From positions 1-64,000 of the forward strand of contig CAMAPL010000008.1 in the NCBI GenBank assembly GCA_945860165.1: a DNA stretch of 64,000 nt, given 5' to 3'. This document shows positions 11,350 to 20,932 of the stretch, piece after piece. Numbering within the stretch: position 1 is the stretch's first letter; each line of letters begins with the position of its first letter. This stretch comes from Rhizobium sp. Q54 (lineage in GTDB: Bacteria; Pseudomonadota; Alphaproteobacteria; Micropepsales; Micropepsaceae). The notes under the pieces were generated by a model, which was given only the letters and a program-made list of their open reading frames with translations, was not told where the DNA came from and ran no database searches. A program made the position numbers and the translations under genes.

Positions 11350-11924
11350 ACCTGGTTCTGTTCGGGCCGCCGGGAGCGGGCAAGGGCACTCAATCCAAGC
11401 TTCTCACCGCGCAGCGCGGCTTGCCGCAGCTTTCTACGGGCGACATGCTGCGCGCCGCCATAGAGGCCGGCACGCCGCTGGGTGTGGCCTGCAAAGCGCT
11501 GATGGCCAAGGGCGAGCTGGTGCCGGACGAAACCGTGATCCGCATCATCGGCCAGCGTTACGACCAGCCCGATTGCAAGGATGGCGCGGTATTTGACGGT
11601 TTCCCGCGCACCATCGCCCAGGCCGAGGCGCTGGACACCATGCTGGCCGAGCGCGGCCGCCAGATCGATCTGGTGCTGGAACTGAAGGTGGACGACGCCG
11701 TGCTGCTGAGCCGGGTCGAGACCCGCATCAAGGCGGGTGGGGTTCTGCGGTCCGACGACACCCCCGAAACCCTGGCTCACCGGCTGGAGATCTACTACCG
11801 TAATACGGCCCCGCTGATCGGCTACTACCGCCAGCAGGGCAAACTGAAGACCGTGGACGGCATGGCCCCGGTGGAGGCCGTAACCGCCCAGATCGCCGCG
11901 ATTTTAAACGCGGTTCCGGGCTGA
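11346..11924 (+). CDS. adk: Adenylate kinase
   Basis: This enzyme interconverts ATP + AMP and 2 ADP. It has the P-loop GPPGAGKGTQ at residues 7-16, the STGDMLRAA AMP-binding segment and DGFPRT. At 192 aa with no cysteine-bearing lid, it is the short-lid form common in alphaproteobacteria. The start is GTG, overlapping the secY TGA in GTGA, which indicates translational coupling. Confidence 0.97.
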   Translation: MNLVLFGPPGAGKGTQSKLLTAQRGLPQLSTGDMLRAAIEAGTPLGVACKALMAKGELVPDETVIRIIGQRYDQPDCKDGAVFDGFPRTIAQAEALDTMLAERGRQIDLVLELKVDDAVLLSRVETRIKAGGVLRSDDTPETLAHRLEIYYRNTAPLIGYYRQQGKLKTVDGMAPVEAVTAQIAAILNAVPG

Positions 11925-11958
11925 TGGAAGCACTGCTACAATAAATCCCGGTCAGGAG

Positions 11959-11986
11959 TTGACGGGAGGGGGTGCATTCCTATAAT
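11959..11986 (+). promoter_or_regulatory. Sigma70-type promoter of the alpha operon
   Basis: TTGACG at 11959-11964 and a perfect TATAAT at 11981-11986 are separated by 16 bp in the 204-bp gap between adk and rpsM. Transcription would begin near 11993, leaving a leader of about 135 nt. The leader holds a GACAG-TTTTT-CTGTC hairpin (11999-12013). This is the best match to a housekeeping promoter in the ribosomal cluster. It would let rpsM-rpsK-rpoA-rplQ be transcribed independently of the upstream operon. Confidence 0.75.
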
Positions 11987-12128
11987 CCGCGCCCTCGCGA
12001 CAGTTTTTCTGTCATTTCCGGGTTTTTGGGCGTTTTTGACACCGCCCGGGTCCGAATTTTGCAGGATTGTTATCTCTACGAATTTTGTTAACACGTTCAA
12101 TGGCTTAAAAGCCTCGGAGAAATACCCA

Positions 12129-12506
12129 GTGGCACGTATCGCCGGCGTCAATATCCCGACCCAGAAGCGAGTCGAAATCGGACTCACCTATATCCATGGA
12201 ATCGGGCAGCACACCGCCAAGAAGATCACCGCCGAGCTGGGGATTGATCCGACCCGCCGCGTCAGCGACCTGACCGAATCCGAAACCATCAAGATCCGCG
12301 AAGTCATAGACCGCGACTTCCTCGTCGAAGGCGATTTGCGTCGCGACACGGCCATGAACATTAAGCGCCTGATGGATCTGGGCTGCTATCGCGGCCTGCG
12401 TCATCGTAAGAGCCTGCCGGTCCGCGGCCAGCGCACCCACACCAACGCCCGCACGCGCAAGGGGCCCGCCAAGGCGATCGCTGGCAAGAAGAAAGTGACG
12501 AAGTAA
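12129..12506 (+). CDS. rpsM: 30S ribosomal protein S13
   Basis: S13 (125 aa) forms head bridges with the large subunit. I chose the GTG at 12129 because GGAGA lies eight bases upstream and the protein then begins (M)[25 protein letters not shown], as in the family. The longer frame from 12036 adds unrelated residues. The C-terminal [24 protein letters not shown] is basic and typical. Confidence 0.97.
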   Translation: MARIAGVNIPTQKRVEIGLTYIHGIGQHTAKKITAELGIDPTRRVSDLTESETIKIREVIDRDFLVEGDLRRDTAMNIKRLMDLGCYRGLRHRKSLPVRGQRTHTNARTRKGPAKAIAGKKKVTK

Positions 12507-12509
12507 GTT

Positions 12510-12920
12510 ATGGCCGCTGATGACAAGAAGGCCGGTGGCAAAGCCCCGCGCGCCCGCAAGAAAGAAAAGAAGAACGTTGTGGTGGGCGTGGCGCATGTCG
12601 CAGCTACCTTCAATAACACCATCGTCACCATCACCGATCCGCAGGGCAATGCCGTGTCCTGGTCGTCGGCCGGCATGATGGGTTTCAAGGGTTCGCGCAA
12701 ATCCACGCCGTATGCGGCACAGATGGCCGCCGAGGACGCTGGCCGCAAGGCGATCGAGCACGGCATGCGCACCTTGGAAGTGGAAGTTTCCGGCCCCGGT
12801 TCGGGCCGCGAGTCGGCGCTGCGCGCGCTGCAGTCCGTTGGTCTTGTCGTCACATCGATCCGCGATGTGACCCCGATCCCGCACAATGGCTGCCGCCCGC
12901 CCAAGCGTCGCCGCGTTTAA
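12510..12920 (+). CDS. rpsK: 30S ribosomal protein S11
   Basis: S11 (136 aa) lines the platform near the E site. The [29 protein letters not shown] and [15 protein letters not shown] motifs and the ending [18 protein letters not shown] are diagnostic. It follows rpsM by 3 bp. The next 110 bp before rpoA begin with a copy of a dispersed 27-bp repeat. Confidence 0.98.
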   Translation: MAADDKKAGGKAPRARKKEKKNVVVGVAHVAATFNNTIVTITDPQGNAVSWSSAGMMGFKGSRKSTPYAAQMAAEDAGRKAIEHGMRTLEVEVSGPGSGRESALRALQSVGLVVTSIRDVTPIPHNGCRPPKRRRV

Positions 12921-12923
12921 GAG

Positions 12924-12950
12924 GAGCGTCGGCGAGAGCCGGAGCGACCA
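12924..12950. repeat. 27-bp dispersed repeat, copy 1
   Basis: This 27-base sequence directly after rpsK is identical to 48385-48411, some 35 kb away. Its centre, CGGC-GAGA-GCCG, can fold as a 4-bp stem with a GNRA tetraloop. Both copies lie outside or at the edge of genes, as expected of a small palindromic intergenic repeat family. Confidence 0.8.
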
Positions 12951-13030
12951 GGAATTAAAGTTCGGACGTACCACTAACCCGTCGAACGTATGGGCATGGT
13001 CCGATATGCTCGGGACACGATGAGGAAAAC

Positions 13031-14047
13031 ATGTTTCAGAAAAACTGGCAGGAACTAATCAAACCCGGCAAGCTCAAGACCGAATCCGGTCATGACGCGG
13101 GCCGTACCGCCACCATCACCGCCGAACCGCTGGAACGTGGTTTTGGCCTGACGCTGGGCAATTCGCTGCGCCGCGTGCTGCTGTCCTCGTTGCAGGGCGC
13201 CGCCGTGACCGCCATCTCGATCGAGGGCGTGCTGCACGAATTCTCCTCGATCCAGGGCGTGCGCGAAGACGTCACCGACATCGTGCTCAACATAAAGCTG
13301 ATCGCGCTGCGTATGCATGTCGAAGGTCCCAAGCGCGTTTCGCTGCGCAAGCAGGGTCCGGGCGAAGTAAAGGCCAGCGACATCCAGACCAGCGCCGACA
13401 TCGAAATCCTCAATCCCGACCTGGTGCTCTGCACCCTGGACGAGAAGGTGGATTTCCGCATGGAGCTAACCATCGCCTCGGGCAAGGGCTATGTCCCGGC
13501 CGACCGCAACCGTCCGGAAGACGCACCCATCGGCCTGATCGCGGTGGACGCGCTGTTCAGCCCGGTGAAGAAGGTTTCCTACAAGGTCGAGAACACCCGC
13601 GAGGGCCAGATTCTCGACTATGACAAGCTGACCCTCACGGTTGAAACCAATGGCGCCGTCACGCCGGACAATGCCGTGGCCTATGCCGCGCGCATCCTGC
13701 AGGACCAGCTCCAAGTCTTCATCAACTTCGAAGAGCCGCGTGAACGTGCCGCCGAAGAGGCCAAGCCCGACTTGGCCTTCAATCCGGTGTTGCTCAAGAA
13801 GGTGGACGAGCTGGAACTCAGCGTGCGTTCGGCCAACTGCCTGAAGAACGACAATATCGTTTACATCGGCGACCTGATCCAGAAGACCGAAGCGGAAATG
13901 CTCCGCACGCCGAATTTCGGACGCAAGTCGCTGAACGAGATCAAGGCTGTTCTCGCGGAGATGGGCCTGCATCTCGGTATGGAAGTGCCGGGCTGGCCGC
14001 CGGAGAATATCGAAGACCTCGCCAAGCGTTACGAAGACCAATACTGA
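13031..14047 (+). CDS. rpoA: DNA-directed RNA polymerase alpha subunit
   Basis: RpoA (338 aa) assembles RNA polymerase and contacts activators and UP elements. The N-terminal domain carries [21 protein letters not shown] near residue 35. The C-terminal domain carries [16 protein letters not shown] and the [26 protein letters not shown] helix-hairpin-helix. It lies 110 bp after rpsK and 21 bp before rplQ. Confidence 0.98.
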   Translation: MFQKNWQELIKPGKLKTESGHDAGRTATITAEPLERGFGLTLGNSLRRVLLSSLQGAAVTAISIEGVLHEFSSIQGVREDVTDIVLNIKLIALRMHVEGPKRVSLRKQGPGEVKASDIQTSADIEILNPDLVLCTLDEKVDFRMELTIASGKGYVPADRNRPEDAPIGLIAVDALFSPVKKVSYKVENTREGQILDYDKLTLTVETNGAVTPDNAVAYAARILQDQLQVFINFEEPRERAAEEAKPDLAFNPVLLKKVDELELSVRSANCLKNDNIVYIGDLIQKTEAEMLRTPNFGRKSLNEIKAVLAEMGLHLGMEVPGWPPENIEDLAKRYEDQY

Positions 14048-14068
14048 TTTAGAGAGAGCACCGACCCC

Positions 14069-14491
14069 ATGCGCCACCGCAACCAGGGACGCAAGTTCAA
14101 CCGCACCGCCTCGCACCGCAAGGCGATGTGGGGCAACATGACTGCCGCGCTCATCAAGCACGAGCAGATCAAGACCACGCTGCCCAAGGCGAAAGATCTG
14201 CGCCCTGTCATCGAAAAGCTGATCACCCTGTCGCGTCGCGGGGCCAAGGATCTTCACGCCCGTCGCCAGGCGCTTGCCCAGATCAAGGACGCCGATCAGG
14301 TGACCAAGCTTTTCGATGTGATCGGTCCGCGTTACACCGGCCGTCCGGGCGGTTACACCCGTGTGCTCAAGGCCGGGTTCCGCCACGGCGACAATGCCCC
14401 AATGGCGATCATCGAGTTCATTGACCGTGACGAGAGCGCCAAGGGCAAGGACTCAGGTCTGGTGGAAGTGGAAGCCGAGGCGGAAGCCTGA
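14069..14491 (+). CDS. rplQ: 50S ribosomal protein L17
   Basis: L17 (140 aa) is the last gene of the superoperon. The start [20 protein letters not shown], the core [25 protein letters not shown] and the [26 protein letters not shown] segment are typical. An acidic tail (VEVEAEAEA) ends the protein. A terminator follows 25 bp downstream. Confidence 0.98.
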   Translation: MRHRNQGRKFNRTASHRKAMWGNMTAALIKHEQIKTTLPKAKDLRPVIEKLITLSRRGAKDLHARRQALAQIKDADQVTKLFDVIGPRYTGRPGGYTRVLKAGFRHGDNAPMAIIEFIDRDESAKGKDSGLVEVEAEAEA

Positions 14492-14516
14492 TTTTCGCTA
14501 ACTCGGCACTAAATTT

Positions 14517-14547
14517 AAGGGCGGCAGCGATGCCGCCCTTTTTCTTT
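14517..14547 (+). terminator. Rho-independent terminator of the ribosomal superoperon
   Basis: A perfect 9-bp stem (AAGGGCGGC at 14517-14525 with GCCGCCCTT at 14532-14540) closes a 6-nt loop and is followed by TTTCTTT. It lies just after rplQ, where the alpha operon is expected to end. Confidence 0.92.
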
Positions 14548-14594
14548 GCGAAACGTTACCTCCAGGATTTGGAACGTTTCAAAAGGATATGACC

Positions 14595-14977
14595 ATGCGC
14601 AAACACGGGATATTGTTCCCCCTTCTGGCGGTTGCCGCCTGGGGCCCCCGCGATGCCTGTGAGGCGCTGCTTCAGCCCAAGCTGCTGTCGGTGAAGGACC
14701 TCACTTTGGTGTAGAAGGCCGACGCCATGGGCGTTCCGCCCTTGCGGGTGCCGGAAGAGGCGGTCGGGGACCGGCCTTTGACAGCTATGTCGCCCGTCAC
14801 AATGATGCCGTCTAGGTTGGTTATTGCGTGGACAGTGAGGCCTACAAGGCACGCTCCATGAAGGGCGATATGAGCACTGTCGCCCGCGCGGTGATGGCGA
14901 CCTGCAAGGTCAACAACGAACCCGATGTGCTTGTGTCGGTTTTGAAATACCGCAACTGTGCGGTGGGCAACAAATAG
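14595..14977 (+). pseudogene. Decayed gene for a small secreted protein
   Basis: An ATG at 14595 opens a signal-peptide-like start (MRKHGILFPLLAVAAWG) but meets TAG at 14712. The 3' half is coding-like in a different frame. It reads through a second TAG at 14813 and then runs for 53 codons (CVDSEAYKARSMKGDMSTVARAV region, with ATCKVN and KYRNCAVGNK) to a final TAG at 14975. At least one frameshift and two nonsense codons are therefore needed to restore a protein of about 127 residues. Three cysteines in the C-terminal part suggest a disulfide-bonded periplasmic protein. I do not recognise the family. Confidence 0.6.
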
Positions 14978-15016
14978 AGCAGCGTATTGTTTGAGGCTGT
15001 CCGAAGGCTGGGTGTG

Positions 15017-16489
<1,473 letters not shown>

Positions 16490-16542
16490 TCGGTATGTTT
16501 TGGCCGCCATCGCGCGGCTGCGTCGCTGCTCGAAGCGGCGCC

Positions 16543-16594
16543 AGCTTTTCTAATTCGCGCACTTACGCTGTCGCTACGGACCATAAGAAAAGCT
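16543..16594. repeat. Inverted repeat between degP-like gene and rarA
   Basis: AGCTTTTCT (16543-16551) pairs perfectly with AGAAAAGCT (16586-16594). GCC and GGC outside the arms extend the pairing with one bulge. The 34-base loop makes it an unusual terminator; it may still end the protease transcript. No U-tract follows. Confidence 0.45.
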
Positions 16595-16661
16595 AGGCGA
16601 GTGCGGTGGCTGCAGGCTGAATTTATCGGTTGACGGATAGGACGCGCCCACTTTCTGCGAG

Positions 16662-16667
16662 TATAAT
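16662..16667 (+). promoter_or_regulatory. Candidate -10 box giving a leaderless rarA transcript
   Basis: A perfect TATAAT lies seven bases before the rarA ATG, so the expected transcription start coincides with the start codon. No Shine-Dalgarno sequence precedes the ATG. The -35 is unclear: TTGACG at 16630-16635 is 26 bp away, too far for standard spacing. Confidence 0.45.
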
Positions 16668-16673
16668 CACGCC

Positions 16674-17984
16674 ATGAGCGACCTGTTCGAATCTAGCGAT
16701 TTCGCCAGCGATGCACCGCGCCCGCTGGCCGACCGGCTGCGCCCCAAAGCGCTGGCCGAGGTGGTGGGCCAAGATCATCTTCTGGGCGAGGCCGGTCCGC
16801 TGGGCCGCATGGTCGGCAACGGCCGTCCCACCTCCGTCATCCTGTGGGGACCGCCCGGCACCGGAAAGACCACCATCGCGCGCCTGTTGTCGAGCGCCTT
16901 AAACCTACACTTCGAGCAATTGTCGGCAGTGTTCTCGGGTGTTGCGGATCTGAAAAAGACTTTCGAGGCGGCGCGCACCCGCCGTAAGATCGGGCAGGGC
17001 ACCTTGCTCTTCATCGACGAAATTCACCGCTTCAACCGCAGCCAGCAGGATTCCTTCCTGCCGGTGGTCGAGGACGGTACGGTGGTGCTGGTGGGCGCGA
17101 CCACCGAGAATCCATCGTTTGAACTGAACAGCGCGCTGTTGTCCCGCGCCCAGGTTTTGGTGCTGCGGCGGCTGGACGATGCGGCGTTGGAAATTCTGCT
17201 GCAGCGGGCGGAAGCCTATTACCAGAAGACAGTGCCGCTGACCGAGGATGCGCGCGCCAGTTTACGCGCCATGGCCGACGGCGATGGCCGCTATCTTCTC
17301 AATCTGGTGGAAGAACTGTCCAGCGTGAAGACCGTCCAGCCGATGGACTCGGCGGCGCTGGTTGCCGCGGTGCAGCGGCGCATGCCGCTCTACGACAAGA
17401 GCCGCGAGGAACATTATAACATCATTTCGGCGCTGCATAAATCCATTCGCGGCTCCGATCCTGACGCGGCGCTGTACTGGTTGGCGCGGATGCTGGCGGG
17501 CGGCGAGCAGCCGCTTTACATCGCGCGCCGCCTGGTGCGTTCGGCGATCGAGGATATCGGACTGGCCGATCCCGAAGCAGTGCATCAGGCGCTGGCGGCC
17601 AAGGATGTGTTCGATTTCCTCGGCGCGCCGGAAGGCGAACTGGCACTGGCGCAGTGTGTGTTGTACTTGGCCAGCGCCCCCAAATCCAACGCGGTTTACA
17701 AGGCGCTGGGCACTGCTCGCCGCGCGGCGCAGGGGCATGGTTCGCTGATGCCGCCGGCCCATATCCTCAACGCCCCCACCAAGCTGATGAAGAATCTGGG
17801 CTATGGCGCGGGCTATCAATATGACCATGACGCCGAAGGCGGCTTTTCTGGCCAGAACTATTTCCCCGACGACATGGCGCGCCAGCAGTTTTATGTCCCC
17901 AAGGACACCGGCTTTGAGCGCGAGATTGCCAAGCGGCTGGATTATTGGTCAAAGCAGCGGGCCAAACGGCAGGGGAATGAATAG
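16674..17984 (+). CDS. rarA: Replication-associated recombination protein A (AAA+ ATPase)
   Basis: RarA/MgsA acts at stalled replication forks with SSB and the clamp-loader machinery. The 436-residue product has Walker A GPPGTGKTTIAR near residue 63, Walker B FIDEIHRFN near 115, sensor 1 GATTENPSFELN and an arginine-finger region SRAQ. The C-terminal tetramerisation domain (DPDAALYWLARMLAGGEQPLYIARRLVR) is also present. The ATG at 16674 gives the family start. It abuts crcB without a gap. Confidence 0.95.
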   Translation: MSDLFESSDFASDAPRPLADRLRPKALAEVVGQDHLLGEAGPLGRMVGNGRPTSVILWGPPGTGKTTIARLLSSALNLHFEQLSAVFSGVADLKKTFEAARTRRKIGQGTLLFIDEIHRFNRSQQDSFLPVVEDGTVVLVGATTENPSFELNSALLSRAQVLVLRRLDDAALEILLQRAEAYYQKTVPLTEDARASLRAMADGDGRYLLNLVEELSSVKTVQPMDSAALVAAVQRRMPLYDKSREEHYNIISALHKSIRGSDPDAALYWLARMLAGGEQPLYIARRLVRSAIEDIGLADPEAVHQALAAKDVFDFLGAPEGELALAQCVLYLASAPKSNAVYKALGTARRAAQGHGSLMPPAHILNAPTKLMKNLGYGAGYQYDHDAEGGFSGQNYFPDDMARQQFYVPKDTGFEREIAKRLDYWSKQRAKRQGNE

Positions 17985-18362
17985 ATGGGTATGGTCTTTG
18001 CCGTGGGCGTGGGCGGCGGGCTTGGCGCCCTGGGGCGTTATTACATCGCTGGGTGGATTCAGGCGGCGGGCTCCGTTTTTCCCTGGGGCATCTTTGTCGT
18101 CAACATCACCGGCGGATTACTGATGGGCATGATTGTGGAAGCCGGCGCGCTCAAGCTGAATTTGTCGCCTGAGCTGCGCACTTTTCTGACCGCCGGCATT
18201 ATGGGCGGCTATACGACATTCTCGACATTTTCCCTCGACAGCGTGTTGCTGTTGCAGAAGGGCGAGCATCTGCAAGCCGCCGCCTACGTGATCGGCTCAG
18301 TGGTGCTCTCCATTCTGGCGCTGGTCGCGGGCCTGTGGATTGTGCGCAGCATCTATGGCTGA
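17985..18362 (+). CDS. crcB: Fluoride ion channel CrcB/Fluc
   Basis: CrcB is a small dual-topology channel that exports fluoride. The 125-residue product has four membrane segments, the GGGLGALGRYY start, the NITGGLLMG motif with its conserved Asn, and the GGYTTFSTFSLD motif with the Phe-box and central Na+ site. No fluoride riboswitch is evident; the gene begins right after the rarA stop and is probably translated from the same mRNA. Confidence 0.95.
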   Translation: MGMVFAVGVGGGLGALGRYYIAGWIQAAGSVFPWGIFVVNITGGLLMGMIVEAGALKLNLSPELRTFLTAGIMGGYTTFSTFSLDSVLLLQKGEHLQAAAYVIGSVVLSILALVAGLWIVRSIYG

Positions 18363-19377
18363 GCTTCGCACCATTGACGTCGACGATGACGGCATTCGCA
18401 TTGATCGCTGGTTCAAGCGGCACTATCCGCATGTCACGCATGTCCTTCTGGAAAAATTGCTGCGCAAGGGTGAAATACGCCTGGACGGTAAGCGGGCGAA
18501 GGCCGCCGACCGCATCGTGGCCGGCCAGTCCATGAAGCTACCGCCGCAGGTGGTCCATGCCAAGGCATCGGAAAAGCCCAAGGGAGCCGAAGCGCAGCAT
18601 CCGCTGACGACCAAGGACATGGGCAGCCTGGCCGATCGCATTCTCTATATGGACAAGCAGGTCATCGTGATCGACAAGCCGCCGGGCCTGGCGACCCAGG
18701 GCGGCTCCGGCCTGACCAAGCATGTCGATGGTATGCTGGATTCCCTGCAATACGAAAAGCCCAGCCGTCCCAAGCTGGTGCACCGGCTCGACCGTGACAC
18801 GTCGGGTGTTCTGCTGATTGCGCGCACGGCGCAGGCGGCGTCGGGCCTGTCCCAGTCTCTGGCACTGCGCGACACCTCGAAAGTCTATTGGGCGCTGACG
18901 CGCGGCGTACCCAAGCAGAAAAACGGCGTGGTCAAGGGTGCTCTGGCCAAGGAAGGCGGCCACGGCCCCCATGGCCGCGACGAACGCATGGCGATGGCGG
19001 ACGAAGGCGAGGAGGGCGCAAAATTCGCACTCACCGAATATGCCGTGATGGGAACAGCGGGCGGGGAGTTCGCCTGGGTGGCGGCGCGTCCTATTACCGG
19101 CCGCACACATCAGATCCGCGTCCACATGGCCAGCCTGGGCACGCCCATCGTGGGCGATTTTAAATATGGCGGCACGAATGCGAGGGCCAAGGGTGAGATC
19201 GCCGACAAGCTGCATCTGCATGCCCGCAGCATCGATATCGGCCGCCCCGATGGCGGGCGGCTGCAGGCCACAGCGCCGTTGCCGCCGCACATGACCAAAA
19301 GCTGGAAGCTGCTGGGCTTCGATCCGGATGACCGCAGCGATCCTTTCCCGCCAAAGAAAATCAAGAAGAAGAGATGA
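18355..19377 (+). CDS. rluC: RluC/RluD-type 23S rRNA pseudouridine synthase
   Basis: This enzyme isomerises uridines in 23S rRNA. From ATG 18355 (overlapping the crcB stop by 8 bases) the protein is 340 aa. An N-terminal S4 domain (IRIDRWFKRHYPHVTHVLLEKLL) is followed by the catalytic domain with HRLDRDTSGVLLIA near residue 143, whose Asp is the nucleophile, and the ITGRTHQIRVHM motif. The S4 domain supports RluC/RluD rather than RluA. The exact target uridines cannot be read from sequence. Confidence 0.9.
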   Translation: MAELRTIDVDDDGIRIDRWFKRHYPHVTHVLLEKLLRKGEIRLDGKRAKAADRIVAGQSMKLPPQVVHAKASEKPKGAEAQHPLTTKDMGSLADRILYMDKQVIVIDKPPGLATQGGSGLTKHVDGMLDSLQYEKPSRPKLVHRLDRDTSGVLLIARTAQAASGLSQSLALRDTSKVYWALTRGVPKQKNGVVKGALAKEGGHGPHGRDERMAMADEGEEGAKFALTEYAVMGTAGGEFAWVAARPITGRTHQIRVHMASLGTPIVGDFKYGGTNARAKGEIADKLHLHARSIDIGRPDGGRLQATAPLPPHMTKSWKLLGFDPDDRSDPFPPKKIKKKR

Positions 19378-20066
19378 ATCGTTTCTACAAGGAAGTTTCC
19401 ATCGCGCCCGCTGGCAGCGGCTTCGCGGTTCTGCTGGATGGCAAGCCGGTCAAGACCCCGGCGCGCCGCGCGCTGGTGTTACCCACCGAAAGACTCGCCG
19501 CCGCCGTTGCCGCGGAATGGCGGGCGCAGGGCGCAGACATCATCGTCACCGCCATGCCGCTGCTGCGATTATCGAACACCGTCATAGACGGCGTCGCCAA
19601 CAACCGCGAAGACGTCATCAATGCCATACTGCGGTTTGGCGAGAACGACTTGCTTTGCTATCGCGCCTATCATCCGCCGGATTTGGCGGCACGCCAGCGC
19701 GAAGGCTGGGACCCGATTCTGGACTGGGCGCGCCATCGGTTGAGTGCGCGCATGACTGTGGCGGAAGGTTTGGGCCATGTCGATCAATCGCCCGAAACCC
19801 TGGCCGCATTGCGTGAGGCTTTGACACCTTGCAATTCTTTCATTCTGGCCGGGCTGCACGTCATCGCCTCCATCACCGGTAGCCTGGTGCTGGCGCTGGC
19901 GGTGGCGGAAGGCCAGACCACCTGCGTTCATGCGTTCGCACTGTCGCGGATCGACGAAAGCTATCAGGCGGAAAAATGGGGCCAGGACGCCGAAGCCCAG
20001 AAACGCACCGTCGCCCTAGCGCATGAACTGGACAATGCCGTCGAGCTTATCGACGCCGTAAGGTAA
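19374..20066 (+). CDS. ATP12-family F1-ATPase assembly chaperone
   Basis: The 230-residue protein matches ATP12, which in mitochondria binds the F1 alpha subunit before assembly. Alphaproteobacteria carry homologues. Recognisable segments are FYKEVSIAP, VLLDGKPVKTPARRALVLPT, an AAEWRAQG stretch, and the C-terminal IDESYQAEKWGQDAEA. The start overlaps the rluC stop (ATGA), and its stop overlaps the next gene in TAATG, so the three genes are probably coupled. Confidence 0.92.
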   Translation: MNRFYKEVSIAPAGSGFAVLLDGKPVKTPARRALVLPTERLAAAVAAEWRAQGADIIVTAMPLLRLSNTVIDGVANNREDVINAILRFGENDLLCYRAYHPPDLAARQREGWDPILDWARHRLSARMTVAEGLGHVDQSPETLAALREALTPCNSFILAGLHVIASITGSLVLALAVAEGQTTCVHAFALSRIDESYQAEKWGQDAEAQKRTVALAHELDNAVELIDAVR

Positions 20067-20395
20067 TGCAGCGCAAGCGACCACTTCAGGCGCGCAATAC
20101 GCTGGAGAACCAGCTCTGGGCGCGACTGCGGATGCTGGAAGGCACCCGCTTCCGCCGTAAATCGCCCTTCCATACTTTCACTCTCGATTTTGTCGAGCAT
20201 GATCGCAAGCTGGTAATCTCCCTCGAGGGCGGCGAGCCGGGCCGCCGCTCCGGGACCATCATTCGCGATCGCCTGCTGAGCGGACAGGGCTATACCATCC
20301 TGCGGCTGTGGCGCAGCGAACTCGAGCGCGATCTGCATTCCGGCATTCATCGCATCCGCGCCGTTTTGGAAGATCTGTCCGCGCCCGTCTCATAG
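20066..20395 (+). CDS. DUF559 (VSR-like endonuclease fold) protein
   Basis: The 109-residue product has the DUF559 pattern: a basic start (RNTLENQLWARLRMLEG), FRRKSPFHTFTLDFVEHDRKLVISLEGG and RDRLLSGQGYTILRLW. DUF559 proteins share the restriction-endonuclease-like fold of Vsr mismatch nucleases. The central Asp and Glu of the fold are present (LDF and SLEGG), although the usual ELDGxxH reads SLEGGEP, so nuclease activity is doubtful. No function is established for this family in alphaproteobacteria. Confidence 0.82.
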   Translation: MQRKRPLQARNTLENQLWARLRMLEGTRFRRKSPFHTFTLDFVEHDRKLVISLEGGEPGRRSGTIIRDRLLSGQGYTILRLWRSELERDLHSGIHRIRAVLEDLSAPVS

Positions 20396-20436
20396 TAGCT
20401 TCCCGCCGTGCTTAACTATGGTCGCAGGGGTGTCTG

Positions 20437-20921
20437 ATGGCTGAGAATTCCGGTCCGCAATGGTGCAAGCGTTTCCCCTGGTGCGCCTTTATCTCGCAGT
20501 TGAAAAAGGTGGGGGCCACCGTCTCCATCGCCAACACCTACCGTCCCGTCGAGCGAGCCTAGCTGATGCACTGGTGCTGCATGGTGGGCAACAGCGGCCA
20601 AGACCCGCATAGCGTGCCTCCGATGAATGGCGTGAACATTGACTGGGCCCATGGCGGCGAGGTGCTTGCGGCGCGGGAGGCGGCCAAAAAGATGATGGTG
20701 GCATATCAGATCGCTTTTCCGGCAGCCCTGACCAGCCGCCATACCCAGCGCCGTGCCATCGACATGACCATCGGCTGGAAGGGACCCTGAAAATCACCGA
20801 CTTCAATGGCCAGAGCCACAGTATTTCTACCGGCCCGCGGAAGGGCTCCAATCCGCAATTGATCGCGGTGGGAAAGACGTTCGGCGTGATCAAGCTGGTA
20901 TCCGATCCGCCGCATTGGTAG
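20437..20921 (+). pseudogene. Broken M15-type peptidase gene
   Basis: The frame from ATG 20437 reads a secretion-free protein with YRPVERA, TAG at 20560-20562, and then continues in frame (LMHWCCMVGNSGQDP...NGVNI) to SRHTQRRAIDM. That segment resembles the SxHxxGxAxD zinc motif of M15 peptidases acting on peptidoglycan. A one-base loss near 20784 then shifts the frame; reading on in the new frame gives LKITDFNGQ...GKTFGVIKLV...PPHW and a TAG at 20919. One nonsense codon plus one single-base deletion restores 161 residues. The motif also carries Arg where Gly is expected. Confidence 0.75.
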
Positions 20922-20932
20922 GATGACGGGCG

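Noticed and set aside
16630-16667. TTGACG and TATAAT before rarA as a standard promoter
   Set aside because: The spacing of 26 bp is far outside the usual 15-19 bp, so only the -10 was kept.
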